DNA of 64,000 nt, taken from assembly GCA_010672825.2 (NCBI GenBank), contig JAAHFU020000001.1:992001-1056000 (forward strand), in the 5' to 3' direction. The position numbers were made by a program, and so were the translations under genes. Each line of letters starts with the position of its first letter. Positions within the stretch are counted from its first letter, which is position 1. The notes below the pieces were generated by a model. That model saw only the letters and a list, made by a program, of their open reading frames with translations. It ran no database searches and was not told the DNA's origin. Origin of the DNA: Leptolyngbya sp. SIO1E4. Its GTDB lineage: Bacteria; Cyanobacteriota; Cyanobacteriia; Phormidesmidales; Phormidesmidaceae. Of this stretch, positions 18,333 to 26,896 are shown piece after piece.

Positions 18333-19049
18333 ATGTCCAAATTATATACTTTCCCAGAAGATTTCCTGAGAAAAACAGCTATCACACATAACCTTTCAGA
18401 TCCAGAATCCGAAGTCTTTCGTTTGCGCTTTGGTGATGGCTTAAATAATGCTGAAATAACAAAGCAACACAGCTTGCCAAAAGACACCCTGCACAAAAGA
18501 TTTGGCGAAATATATCAAAAATATGAGGTGTCTGGCAAAGGAAAAGGAAAAGATAATGAATTACTGAAAAAATTAGATCAGGAATTTGAAGCATTCCGCC
18601 GCAGCAAAAGACAAGAAAAAGAGATGTCTGATTTTGGCAGAGAAAGGGAACATGATTCCACTAAATATCAGTTACAAGAACTTTGGGACGCATTGGATCA
18701 ACTTCGTAAGGATATGGATACAACATCTACTTCAAATTATCCTTCAGAAAGCTTAAGCTTTTCAGGAAGCTTGGATAGTGTTATTGACATTTACATTGAG
18801 AAACTAGAGAATACAAATCAGCCAACTAATAAGATATTGAAAGATCTTTTTAATCAGGCTCCAGAAATCGTTGAAAAGCTGGCAATTAATTCTCATTTAA
18901 AAGAGCGCGAGATAGCGGTCTTATTACTGAAATCTTGTAAAAGCCTTATTCAAGAAATCAGCAATAAGGAAATTCCTAAGAGTGAAGCTATACAGGATTG
19001 TTCAATAGAAATATTCCCATCTAGCGAAGAGACTATTGACCTCATATAG
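18333..19049 (+). CDS. HTH-coiled-coil protein of the AT-rich island
   Basis: The protein has 238 residues. Residues about 1-70 contain a helix-turn-helix of the LuxR/sigma-like kind (LSDPESEVFRLRFGDGLNNAEITKQHSLP...LHKRFGEIYQKYEVSGKGKGK). It resembles the N-terminal HTH module seen in many cyanobacterial STAND/conflict proteins (vWA-MoxR-associated N-terminal domain). The rest (about 75-238) is charged and helical, probably coiled coil, without a known catalytic motif. It precedes the 19096 gene by 46 bp on the same strand and is likely co-transcribed with it. Codon use is AT-rich and unlike the flanking backbone, indicating acquisition. No function is assigned. Confidence 0.75.
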   Translation: MSKLYTFPEDFLRKTAITHNLSDPESEVFRLRFGDGLNNAEITKQHSLPKDTLHKRFGEIYQKYEVSGKGKGKDNELLKKLDQEFEAFRRSKRQEKEMSDFGREREHDSTKYQLQELWDALDQLRKDMDTTSTSNYPSESLSFSGSLDSVIDIYIEKLENTNQPTNKILKDLFNQAPEIVEKLAINSHLKEREIAVLLLKSCKSLIQEISNKEIPKSEAIQDCSIEIFPSSEETIDLI

Positions 19050-19095
19050 CTAATTTTCTTGTTGAGTTATTTGCTTTCTCTTTTGGATGTGAATC

Positions 19096-20946
19096 ATGAT
19101 GAGACTACTATCAAACATTGAAACCATAAAGCTCTTCACCTCTCTAGCTTGGATTTCTAAGAGATTGGATTTCTCATTTGTTGAGAGAAAAACTCTGATC
19201 CATGTTTGTGTATATGAAATTGGTGATTCTGAATTCGCAGCAGACTACGAAATAGGTCTGTCCAAATCAGAATATAATACCCAGGTTAATCAAATTTTTT
19301 CTAAACTTGATAAGTTCTCGTACACTGATCTAGGATTTAAGTATAATATGGATAATTCAAAAGAAGAAAACATTATTGAATTCATCACCCCTTTCAGATT
19401 GATATTTGAGGCAATGCTAAGTCCCAGCCATAAGAACGGAGATGGGGCATTTACTCTTGATGATTTTCATCGATACAATCTCTTTCGGTGCAAGTTGACA
19501 AGATCTGATCAACCGGAAAACTCTGTTGAGGCAGATCTTAAGCTCACTCGATATCGGTTTCGTTCAATTAAACTGTATGAATCGTTTTTACATTTGCTAG
19601 ATAATGGTTTTTCTTTAATAGAATCTACCAGGAAATTGGCTAGATATCTTCTCCGATTCACTGAAGATGATGCTGAAGCTAGTGCATTAATATCGTTGAC
19701 CTTTTGGGATGGGTTACCAAGATTACTTCGACGCATAGCAGCCAATTCGAACAATACTTATCAGGAAATAGAAGAAGCACTTCTTGGCGAAATAAAATTT
19801 AGTTTGCTTAGCTTAGTAGATAAACACAGTCTAGATGACAAGAATATTTATCCTCTTCACTGTTTCGTAGAACGCTATACAAGATTTCTAATTACCCCTC
19901 CCTTCTACACACCTGATGAAATTATTGCGCAGGCTGCGGCTAGAGTTACAGAGAATAGGGATAGCAACAGGCCATATAACCTGAGTGCCGCAACACGCTT
20001 AGAATGTTATCTGATCATTTCTCAGTTATCTGGAGTAAATCACAAGAGCAAAACATATAACAAATTTGATCTTAAAAAGATTGAGAATGACATTGCAGAG
20101 ACACTCGAAAAAGAGATTAAGCAACTAGCGTTGCCTTGTGATGGCACAGATAATCATGGGCCGCAGCACATAGACATCATGAAAATTGAGCATGTAGATA
20201 TAATGATGTCTGCGTTTAATCGTGTCAGAGAATATCTACACCTAGCCATCAAACTGAATTTAGAGGGAGAAGATAAAGCAAGATTTGAAGATATCCTAGA
20301 ATCCTCTATTCAAAATCAAACGCTATCTGATTGGATAGAGCGTATTGATTGTCTTTTAACTGATAGCTTGAATAAGATCCCTCCAAAAGACGCACATAAA
20401 AATAATTCAAAGCACAACGGTAGAACTCTATATAGTTCTCACCACTATGCAATTATTGCGTGTTTTGCTCTGTCGATTAGCTTTGGATATTTATACGGCT
20501 CTCATCTAGCAAGTGAGAAGCTCAGACCAATAGATGGAGGTGTCAATATCAATACTGTCGCTACCCCTGACAACCAAAACACTATCATTTCTCCAGCAGC
20601 CTTCCATTCAGATAAAAATTCTGTGGTGCAGACAGGTATTGCAACTTGGTCAGGGAGTGAATACCAAAACAAAGAAACTGCAAGCGGTCAGCTCTTTGAT
20701 AAGAACAGACTAACAGCATCTCATCCCAGTCTTCCATTTAAATCAAAAGTAAAGATCACCAACTTGGAAAATCAAAAAGATGTGACTGTTGAGATTATTG
20801 ATCGAATGACAGGTAGTGGTGAGGAAATCATCAACTTAACTGAGTCTGCAGCGAATGCTATCGATATGCGCACTGAAGGAAAAGAAATGGTACGCTTAGA
20901 GGTAATTACGTTTTCTGATATAGAAGAGAGTTTTTCTGACAAATAA
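19096..20946 (+). CDS. Single-pass membrane protein with C-terminal RlpA-like barrel
   Basis: The protein has 616 residues. The first about 450 residues are a predicted cytoplasmic helical region that I cannot match to a known family. One transmembrane helix follows (HHYAIIACFALSISFGYLYG, about 450-470). The last about 95 residues match an RlpA-type double-psi beta-barrel: a GIATWSG start, ETASGQLFDKNRLTASHPSLPF, KVKITNLENQKDVTVEIIDR and a terminal INLTESAANAI. RlpA barrels bind or cleave peptidoglycan lacking stem peptides. The WSG replaces the usual WYG, and the catalytic Asp of IIDR is kept, so activity is plausible but unproven. A large cytoplasmic module tethered to a periplasmic wall-binding module is an unusual combination. 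Confidence 0.75.
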   Translation: MMRLLSNIETIKLFTSLAWISKRLDFSFVERKTLIHVCVYEIGDSEFAADYEIGLSKSEYNTQVNQIFSKLDKFSYTDLGFKYNMDNSKEENIIEFITPFRLIFEAMLSPSHKNGDGAFTLDDFHRYNLFRCKLTRSDQPENSVEADLKLTRYRFRSIKLYESFLHLLDNGFSLIESTRKLARYLLRFTEDDAEASALISLTFWDGLPRLLRRIAANSNNTYQEIEEALLGEIKFSLLSLVDKHSLDDKNIYPLHCFVERYTRFLITPPFYTPDEIIAQAAARVTENRDSNRPYNLSAATRLECYLIISQLSGVNHKSKTYNKFDLKKIENDIAETLEKEIKQLALPCDGTDNHGPQHIDIMKIEHVDIMMSAFNRVREYLHLAIKLNLEGEDKARFEDILESSIQNQTLSDWIERIDCLLTDSLNKIPPKDAHKNNSKHNGRTLYSSHHYAIIACFALSISFGYLYGSHLASEKLRPIDGGVNINTVATPDNQNTIISPAAFHSDKNSVVQTGIATWSGSEYQNKETASGQLFDKNRLTASHPSLPFKSKVKITNLENQKDVTVEIIDRMTGSGEEIINLTESAANAIDMRTEGKEMVRLEVITFSDIEESFSDK

Positions 20947-20966
20947 AGACTTCAAGTCTTTCTATT

Positions 20967-21090
20967 CAATACTCCGGACACTTTTTGACCGCCAACGAGA
21001 GAATAAGGATTGTAGCCATCTTTGATAGCTGTTCAGCAAACGAGAAATCAATGATTTCAGCGCTTATCTAGAAAATTGTCCGGACTATTG
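20967..21090. repeat. 124-bp MITE-like element
   Basis: The ends CAATACTCCGGACACTTTTT and, reversed, CAATAGTCCGGACAATTTTC are imperfect inverted repeats flanking a non-coding core. It sits between two convergent genes. Confidence 0.6.
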
Positions 21091-21103
21091 TCTATTGAGA
21101 AAG

Positions 21104-22261
21104 TTACAATCTTCTTTTAAACGCATGACTAAAAATCGCAAACTCCCAATTATTTGCGGCTTTTATTTGAGAAGGTTCCAAGCCCTTTGCATTGCTAACA
21201 TCGGCTTCCTGTAAATTAGCACCTGATAGATTGGCGTTTTTCAGGTTTGCTTCAGAAAAGTCTACCCCCTGCAAATTTGCTTTTGAAAGATTGGCATCAG
21301 CCATATCAGCATATCTCAAATTCCCATAGCGTATATCAGCATTTTGTAAATTGGCTCGATTTAAATAGGATTTATGCAATTTAATTTCATGCATAGTAGC
21401 ATTCTTAAAACTAGCTGAACTCAGATATGAGTGACTTAAGTCTGCCTTATATAAATTGGCAACACTTAAATCTATATGCCTGAGGTCTGAAAATCGTAGA
21501 TCAGCCAATTCCAAGTGGGCACCTCTAAGACTAGAACCTCTCAGTACACCATCGTAAAGTTGAAACTTATGTAGGTAGGCTGATGTAAAGTTCATTCCAG
21601 GTATGGAAACATTGCGTAGGTTGAGAGATTCAAGGTTGATTGACGAGAGGTCAGGCATTTCGGCGAGCTCACCCCTATCCTGACAACATCTCGCTATTGC
21701 CACTAACGCAGCTTGGATAAGAATTTCAATTTCTACCAATTTCTCTCTATCCGGAGAGTCTTGGTGTAAAAGCAGCGCTCTTACACCACATCTTTCCTTA
21801 AGAAAATAAGATAAAACTTCAACTATGGGAGCGTATTGCTCAGCAGCATCTTTGTTAAGTCTTTCAAGAGATAAGATACCACTGAGACGGACTGCCATGG
21901 CTTCATCTCCTAACTTTGCAACAGCTACAGAGAATCTTTCCCAGATTAGCCGCTGTTGATTGAGATTAATATTGGCTTCAAAAGTTTTTTCAGCTAAGAT
22001 CAAATTCCTTTCTGACATTTTAGTATTTTGCTGAGCATTCAAGTAATTAAAAAGAAGCATGGCTCCACCAAAAGCAGTTGTCATTTGACCTATAGTCTTT
22101 AAATAAAACTCAAGCTTCTGAGAATTTTCTATGTGCCCCCAAAGCTGTCTATATTTCCCTATTGGAGAGTAGTATTTTTCGAGAAAAGTAAGAATAGCTA
22201 TTGCCGCCAAGAAAAATAGCATGTATTTAAATGCCTTACTTTGATAAATATTGCCTGACAT
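21104..22261 (-). CDS. Membrane-anchored pentapeptide-repeat protein
   Basis: The protein has about 385 residues from ATG 22261; a TTG start at 22300 is possible. Two hydrophobic segments lie near the N-terminus (FKYMLFFLAAIAILTFL and the TIGQMTTAFGGAMLLFNYL region), followed by a helical linker. A long pentapeptide-repeat helix (about 205-375) shows A(N/D)LxX periodicity, e.g. ANLSKANLQGVDFSEANLKN. The linker (AVAKLGDEAMAVRLSGILSLERL) matches a pattern seen in other cyanobacterial pentapeptide membrane proteins. The function is unknown. It is AT-rich like its neighbours and belongs to the same island. Confidence 0.85.
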   Translation of the reverse strand: MSGNIYQSKAFKYMLFFLAAIAILTFLEKYYSPIGKYRQLWGHIENSQKLEFYLKTIGQMTTAFGGAMLLFNYLNAQQNTKMSERNLILAEKTFEANINLNQQRLIWERFSVAVAKLGDEAMAVRLSGILSLERLNKDAAEQYAPIVEVLSYFLKERCGVRALLLHQDSPDREKLVEIEILIQAALVAIARCCQDRGELAEMPDLSSINLESLNLRNVSIPGMNFTSAYLHKFQLYDGVLRGSSLRGAHLELADLRFSDLRHIDLSVANLYKADLSHSYLSSASFKNATMHEIKLHKSYLNRANLQNADIRYGNLRYADMADANLSKANLQGVDFSEANLKNANLSGANLQEADVSNAKGLEPSQIKAANNWEFAIFSHAFKRRL

Positions 22262-22685
22262 TCTGAATAGGATCTCTGTATAGATTTTAGTTTCCACCAA
22301 ATAAAAAAGTTTCTCTAATCAGCAGAAACACTCTCAGGCTAAATATACTTGATATAGTTACATTTGCAACAATCAGAGGTGTTTACAATTTCAGACCGCT
22401 ATGACCAACCTTCTGCTGGTCGTAAAGGCTTGAAAAGAGGCATTCAGCTCGAACTACCTGCAAATGGCCTGCAATTTCTTAAGAATAGACTCGAAATGGC
22501 TGCACCGCGTAGCAAGCACCCTGGATTTTGAGATACGAGGGAAAGTCTTCATTCCTCTAATCTCAATCCTTGCAAGGGATTAGAGCTAGTCTCACGAGTC
22601 TCCTGGCTACGGGCGTACTATAAATATGAAACATTAGTACAAAATGAGGTTGACCTGGCTCTGAGGGGCCAACGTGAGTTCGACG
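22262..22685. other. Intergenic with one hairpin
   Basis: No gene was recognised. An 8-bp stem (CTCTAATC / GATTAGAG, 22555-22585) could be a terminator or part of an IS end. The IS982 remnant begins at the right. Confidence 0.4.
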
Positions 22686-23588
22686 CTAGAGAGTAGCTTG
22701 GGCTTGGGCTCCAAGTTCCTTGGGCGTCAGATCCAGAGACGGATTGGTAGGATAGTAAGAGTAGGCAATGAGTCCACCAAAGAGGTTGGCCAGAAAATTC
22801 AACCAACTGTGATGCCTTGAATGCTCAATCTGACAAATGTTTTTGAGCTGGTCATTGACCAATCCAATCACAGCTCGCTTGCATTAGAGGACTTTATCGA
22901 TGAGGCTCATGAGCCGATTGGTCATGTTTTTACGACACTTGGCAATTGACTCAAGCACTTGCTCATAGAGCTGCTCAAACAACGCTTGCGAGACATAGCA
23001 TTCGTCCCCAAAGAGCTTGCCGGTGAGGTGCTGGGCCATCTCCGGTACCGGTTTGCGGTAATCGGTATTCCCTGGGTGAGAGTCGCCGCAAGGAGTTATC
23101 TCTTGTCATTGATAATCAAGTACAATTGGAAGCAAAAGTACCATTTCACTGAACTCTTATCCCAGTCAGCTTGCAACTTAAACACCTTGTGTTGTTTGGC
23201 TCGGTTGGGATGACAGACGGGGCGATAGACGTCGCATCAATAAAGCTAATGCCCGTCAGTTCGCCAAAGGTCGTTTGTAAAAAACAGGCGAGCGCCATCA
23301 CACTCCAGGGCACCAACTCCACAAATCGGTTGTCACTTACTAGATGCGGAAAGGCACCGCCCCAGGGTGGCAACACTTGACAGGTGTAGAAGTCCTTCAA
23401 GGTGCGGAAGCCGGAGCCATGAAAGGCAATCACAATCGCCATGACTTCACTCAAACTCAGACGCGAACGGTAGGGCCGTCATAAGGCAATGGAGGGAGGT
23501 GGTCGCAGGCAGCCTCAAAAGCCGTGTAGAAGTCATCGACATCGCAGAAGATTGCGGTCAAATCGAGGCGCGGTAGACTGATGCTCAT
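22686..23588 (-). pseudogene. IS982-family transposase remnant
   Basis: Reading from 23588, the start MSISLPRLDLTAIFCDVDDF is followed by a frameshift into LSEVMAIVIAFHGSGFRTLKDFY and FPHLVSDNRFVEL. Further broken frames follow, and the C-terminal [15 protein letters not shown] and [14 protein letters not shown] blocks end at 22686. These are the IS982 signatures. An in-frame stop (near 22888) and several frameshifts inactivate it. Confidence 0.85.
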
Positions 23589-24101
23589 AGCTAGTCGTCC
23601 CTGAAAAACCTCATTAACCCTTGCAATGCAAGGGTTTTAGCTTCAGAACCTGGGTTTAAAGTCGCAAGGAAATACTCAAATCCTTGCAAAACCTGGCGAA
23701 ATACGAGCATTTGAGCTTTGCCTAAATGCCCATTCTTTGGACTTTGGACAAATTTGCGAGGATCATGGGCCGAACTGAATTTCTGAAAACTTTGTATAGA
23801 AAGCTTTGTAGCGATTTTTAGCCTGTCGAAAAGCTTTGATTTGGGAGATATCTGGGAGTTGGACAAAATTGGCTTGAGCCTCAAAATCTCGAATATCTCC
23901 AATCTGAGAGCTTCCTGGCGGCTGGAACCACCGGAAACTCGTTAAATTAGTGATTCCTGCAGGTGCCTTTTTGTCCAAAGTCCAGATCCTCTCGTAGCAT
24001 CCAAAATCCAGACCGCTGAAGTTGGTCGCTGAAGCCCTTGGCACAAGGGCATCGGTGTCATAGCAGCTCAAAAAGTGGAGAGTATTTCAGGGACGACTAG
24101 C
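23589..24101. repeat. 513-bp segment between inverted IS leaders
   Basis: AGCTAGTCGTCCCTGAAA at 23589 (the leader of the IS982 remnant) recurs inverted at 24084-24101, suggesting a second, oppositely oriented IS end. Inside, a 14-bp inverted pair (GGACTTTGGACAAA at 23739 and its complement at 23970) flanks about 245 bp. A short minus-strand frame (23763-24071) could be a gene fragment, but nothing recognisable is encoded. Confidence 0.45.
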
Positions 24102-25381
24102 TAGTACTCGACAGCAGAAATTAAGAGAACTATTTATAAGTTCAAGGGCTTGCCTGTATAGTTCCACTTGAAGGGCTTGGCCAAGGTGCGATTGAAGTAG
24201 TCCACAAAAGCCAGAATCTTAGCCTTGAGTCGGGCTTGACTCTTAAAGCTAGAGCGTCGGAGCAACTTCCGCACCAAAATGCTGAACCAGAGTTCAATTT
24301 GATTGAGCCAGGAGCAATGCTTCGGGGTAAAGTGCACGACCAGACGATGAGTCGGGTCTTTCAAGAAGGTGGCGCGGGTGGCCATCGACTGAAGAATCCC
24401 CGCTTTTCCCTTCTCGCCAAGGTCTAGGGGCTCGGGTTCGAGTTCCGCCACTAGCCGTACTAAGGCTTCGGATTGGTGTATATTGAGACAGTCCATGACT
24501 AGGTGAATTTTGGGAGCCTCCGGCGACTGTGCTAGCAAGGCTCTCAGATGGGTCTCCAAATCCTGCTCGGTCCGCCTGTCGCCGACGGTGGCTTGGTCAA
24601 TGCACCCGGTGGCCACATTCAAGGAGGCGATTAACGTTTGGGTGCCATGGCGGATGTATTCAATTCGACGCGGGTACAGCGCCCCGGTTTCATGGCCATA
24701 TCCGGCATCGTTCGCTCCAAGGCTTGAATCCCGGTCATCTCATCGAGACTAAAGGTCAACGTGCCTTGGTCAGCCCCTGTGGCGGCCTGCTGGTAGACCG
24801 CGCAGATGTTTTCAACTTTGGCCTGGAACTCCGGGTCGGGGGGGATTTAACCAGTAGCGACGCTGGTGCGGTTTGAGTTCGGCTTCGGCCAGGAGGCGTC
24901 CTACATGACGACCACTAATCCTATCGACGATTTTTCTCATCGGCCAGTTCTTGCGGGGTCCAATGACTCAGCGGACGGCCATACTGCTCAGGGGGAGCAC
25001 AAGCCAGCGCATACAGTTCGGTGATTTGCTCGAGGGTAAAGGTGGCTGGGGTGCCACAGCGATAGGCATCTTGCAGCCGCTCAGTGGCGGGGAGTTCGCG
25101 GGGATTCAGTTCCAGCCAACGCGCCCGCCAGCACCGACTCATGGCTTTGCCAATGCCTAAGTCACGGGCAATCGCGCCATGGCTTTCGCCCTGAGCCGCT
25201 CGCAGAATGATTTTGGCCCGCAAGGCGATTTGCTGAGGGGTGCTGGGACGCTTCACGAGTTGCTCTAACGCATCGCGTTCTGACTCGCTCAAGGTGATGG
25301 GTGGGGCAGATAGACGGGGGGTGGTTAGAATTCCTCTTGAGTTTCCCTAAAGGGTACTCTTATTTCTGCCGGATGGTACTA
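24102..25381 (-). mobile_element. IS630-like insertion sequence (decayed)
   Basis: The ends share TAGTAC...GCAGAAAT-AAGAG in inverted orientation and begin and end with TA, the IS630/Tc1 target. The element is about 1.28 kb. It inserted into the TA that follows the CAGGGACGACTAGC leader of an IS982-like sequence, so it is nested in an older mobile element. Confidence 0.75.
24134..25292 (-). pseudogene. IS630-family transposase with several frameshifts
   Basis: The N-terminal helix-turn-helix (SESERDALEQLVKRPSTPQQ..., GAIARDLGIGKAMSRCWRARW) is followed by breaks near 24930, in a C7 tract near 24841, and near 24662. The C-terminal DDE part is intact from 24622 ([14 protein letters not shown] with the second Asp, and [20 protein letters not shown] with the catalytic Glu). 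At least three frameshifts make it a pseudogene. Confidence 0.88.
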
Positions 25382-25481
25382 GGGCGGTTCTACAGTGGAT
25401 ATTGTGAATATACGACTCGGTCTTTCTTCTGGCATCTCTCAGTCATCGAACTCGCGTTATTGGAGTAGGTTGAAAATAGGG

Positions 25482-25856
25482 ATGTTATTTAAACATGCTC
25501 ACGTTTATCTCAAAATCAGAGTAAATAAAGTTTGGGCTAAGCAGTTGGAGGGGCAAACAGTCGTAGAATTACAGGCTGAAGAGCCTTTTACGACGGAAAG
25601 GCTTCTAATTGGAAATTTTGATTCCGCTTTATCCGTCACTAAAGCCGCACTTAAACAAGTTAATTTAGGGAAACGAAGGTGGGTTAACCCCAAGGTTGCC
25701 ATTCACCCGCTAGCGTACACTGAAGGGGGATTAAGCCCTGTTGAAAAACGGCTGTTCTGGGAACTTGCGGCTTCAGCCCAGGCGGTTGATGCCAGGGTTT
25801 GGGAAGGCGCTGAACTTTCAGATATACAGGTTGTAGAGTTGTTTCAGACCCAATAA
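25482..25856 (+). CDS. Hypothetical protein, about 124 aa
   Basis: The frame is open from 25395, but the first 29 residues look non-coding and ATG 25482 is the better start. The composition is balanced, with a VELQAEEPFTTERLLIGNF block, RRWVNPKVAIHPLAYTEGGLSPVEKRLFWELAASAQA, and a final VWEGAELSD. The HPL-x-EGGLS-x-VE-x-R pattern is reminiscent of a small family of MreB-related stress proteins, but I cannot confirm that. It stands alone beside the IS630 remnant, and its promoter may have been disturbed by the insertion. Confidence 0.55.
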   Translation: MLFKHAHVYLKIRVNKVWAKQLEGQTVVELQAEEPFTTERLLIGNFDSALSVTKAALKQVNLGKRRWVNPKVAIHPLAYTEGGLSPVEKRLFWELAASAQAVDARVWEGAELSDIQVVELFQTQ

Positions 25857-25885
25857 ACGTAGATGGGGCATTTTGGGAGTGGCGC

Positions 25886-25920
25886 TATGGCTCTGTTCAG
25901 TTGAGGCCAGCACGGCTTGA
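25886..25920 (+). repeat. Truncated left arm of the TATAGC/heptad element
   Basis: TATGGCTCTGTTCAGTTGAG corresponds to the left arm; core and right arm are missing. Confidence 0.45.
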
Positions 25921-25931
25921 TAACGTCATTG

Positions 25932-26432
25932 TTAATCGGCTGGAAGTTCTTGCGATGGATCAGTCTGGTTATAGGCACGGACGAATTCTTCAAAGGTTGC
26001 AAATGGGAATTCACCAGTCCCATGCTTCCTTGAACCCTTCTCAGCTGTCGAGTTGCGTATCTTTTCCATTTGTTTCAGCACACAAGTGCAGAACGATTTT
26101 AGTTTAACTTCGACATGGAGCGTTTCTAGGTTGGTATAGCCATCGCAATTTATCTCAGTGCATCCAGAGATTGATATATGAACTTTATGTTGAAGTTTAG
26201 GAATGCGTTTTATCGACCAAATACAGTCTCCGAATTCACCATGCCATTTACAGGCTGCTTCAGGAGCACCCTCAAGAATTAAAACAAGTGCATTTAATAA
26301 CACCTCAATTGGATTTTCCAAGACATGCTTTGGGCCGATGTAATAATTTGAACCGTCCACATAAAGATAGCAACAACTCCACCCATAGTTTCCAAAAGTA
26401 TAGTAAAAATCAATATCATTGGGATACTTCAT
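25932..26432 (-). CDS. Small soluble protein, possibly immunity-like
   Basis: The protein has 166 residues, acidic to neutral, with no signal peptide. It starts with YPNDIDFYYTFGNYGWSCCYLYVDGSNYYIGPKHVLENPIEVLLNALVLIL and continues with a WHGEFGDCIWSI strand pair. Size, lack of export signal and the mixed alpha/beta pattern recall immunity proteins of polymorphic toxin systems, but there is no toxin next to it and no diagnostic motif. Function unknown. Confidence 0.6.
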   Translation of the reverse strand: MKYPNDIDFYYTFGNYGWSCCYLYVDGSNYYIGPKHVLENPIEVLLNALVLILEGAPEAACKWHGEFGDCIWSIKRIPKLQHKVHISISGCTEINCDGYTNLETLHVEVKLKSFCTCVLKQMEKIRNSTAEKGSRKHGTGEFPFATFEEFVRAYNQTDPSQELPAD

Positions 26433-26896
26433 TTTCTATCTTCAGGGTCTAATTTCCTGACTTAAAGGCTTCGCAAAGCATACTCTGATCGTAACTGATC
26501 TAACATTTCAGGATCATCCGTCTTCATAGACTTCTCACTTAGTTTATGTGACTTCTTTAGCACTGATGAGGCACATTCGATCGCCTTTTTCGGGATATGG
26601 CATAATCAACAACCGTTCTTGATTTTGCCTCATGGGATCTTCCCTGGCTTCAGGTCCTAAGGATTCACATAATCCCTCTTGAGCCCTCCGACCAGATTGC
26701 ACAACGGTAAGGAGGGAAGACATCAAGATCTCTATGGCAACTTTAACTCAGCCATAAGTTAGCCTTTCTCAACCCTGAACGTAGCTACTTGTAGGGCCTA
26801 ATTGAATTCGCAGCGCTCTCTGATGATCATCCCAATCATCAAAAAGAGTGCGCAGATTGTTTTCAAGTATCAGCCCTTTACAACAAGCGAAATCTT
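26433..26896. other. 464-bp intergenic region
   Basis: No RNA gene, repeat copy or convincing small gene was recognised. It contains the upstream region of the 26897 gene. Confidence 0.5.

Noticed and set aside
23763-24071. Possible 102-residue protein between inverted IS leaders
   Set aside because: No family match was seen and the segment is flanked by transposon debris; kept only as a note within the repeat feature.
26544-26726. Short minus-strand frame upstream of the adhesin gene
   Set aside because: No ribosome-binding site, family pattern or conserved composition.
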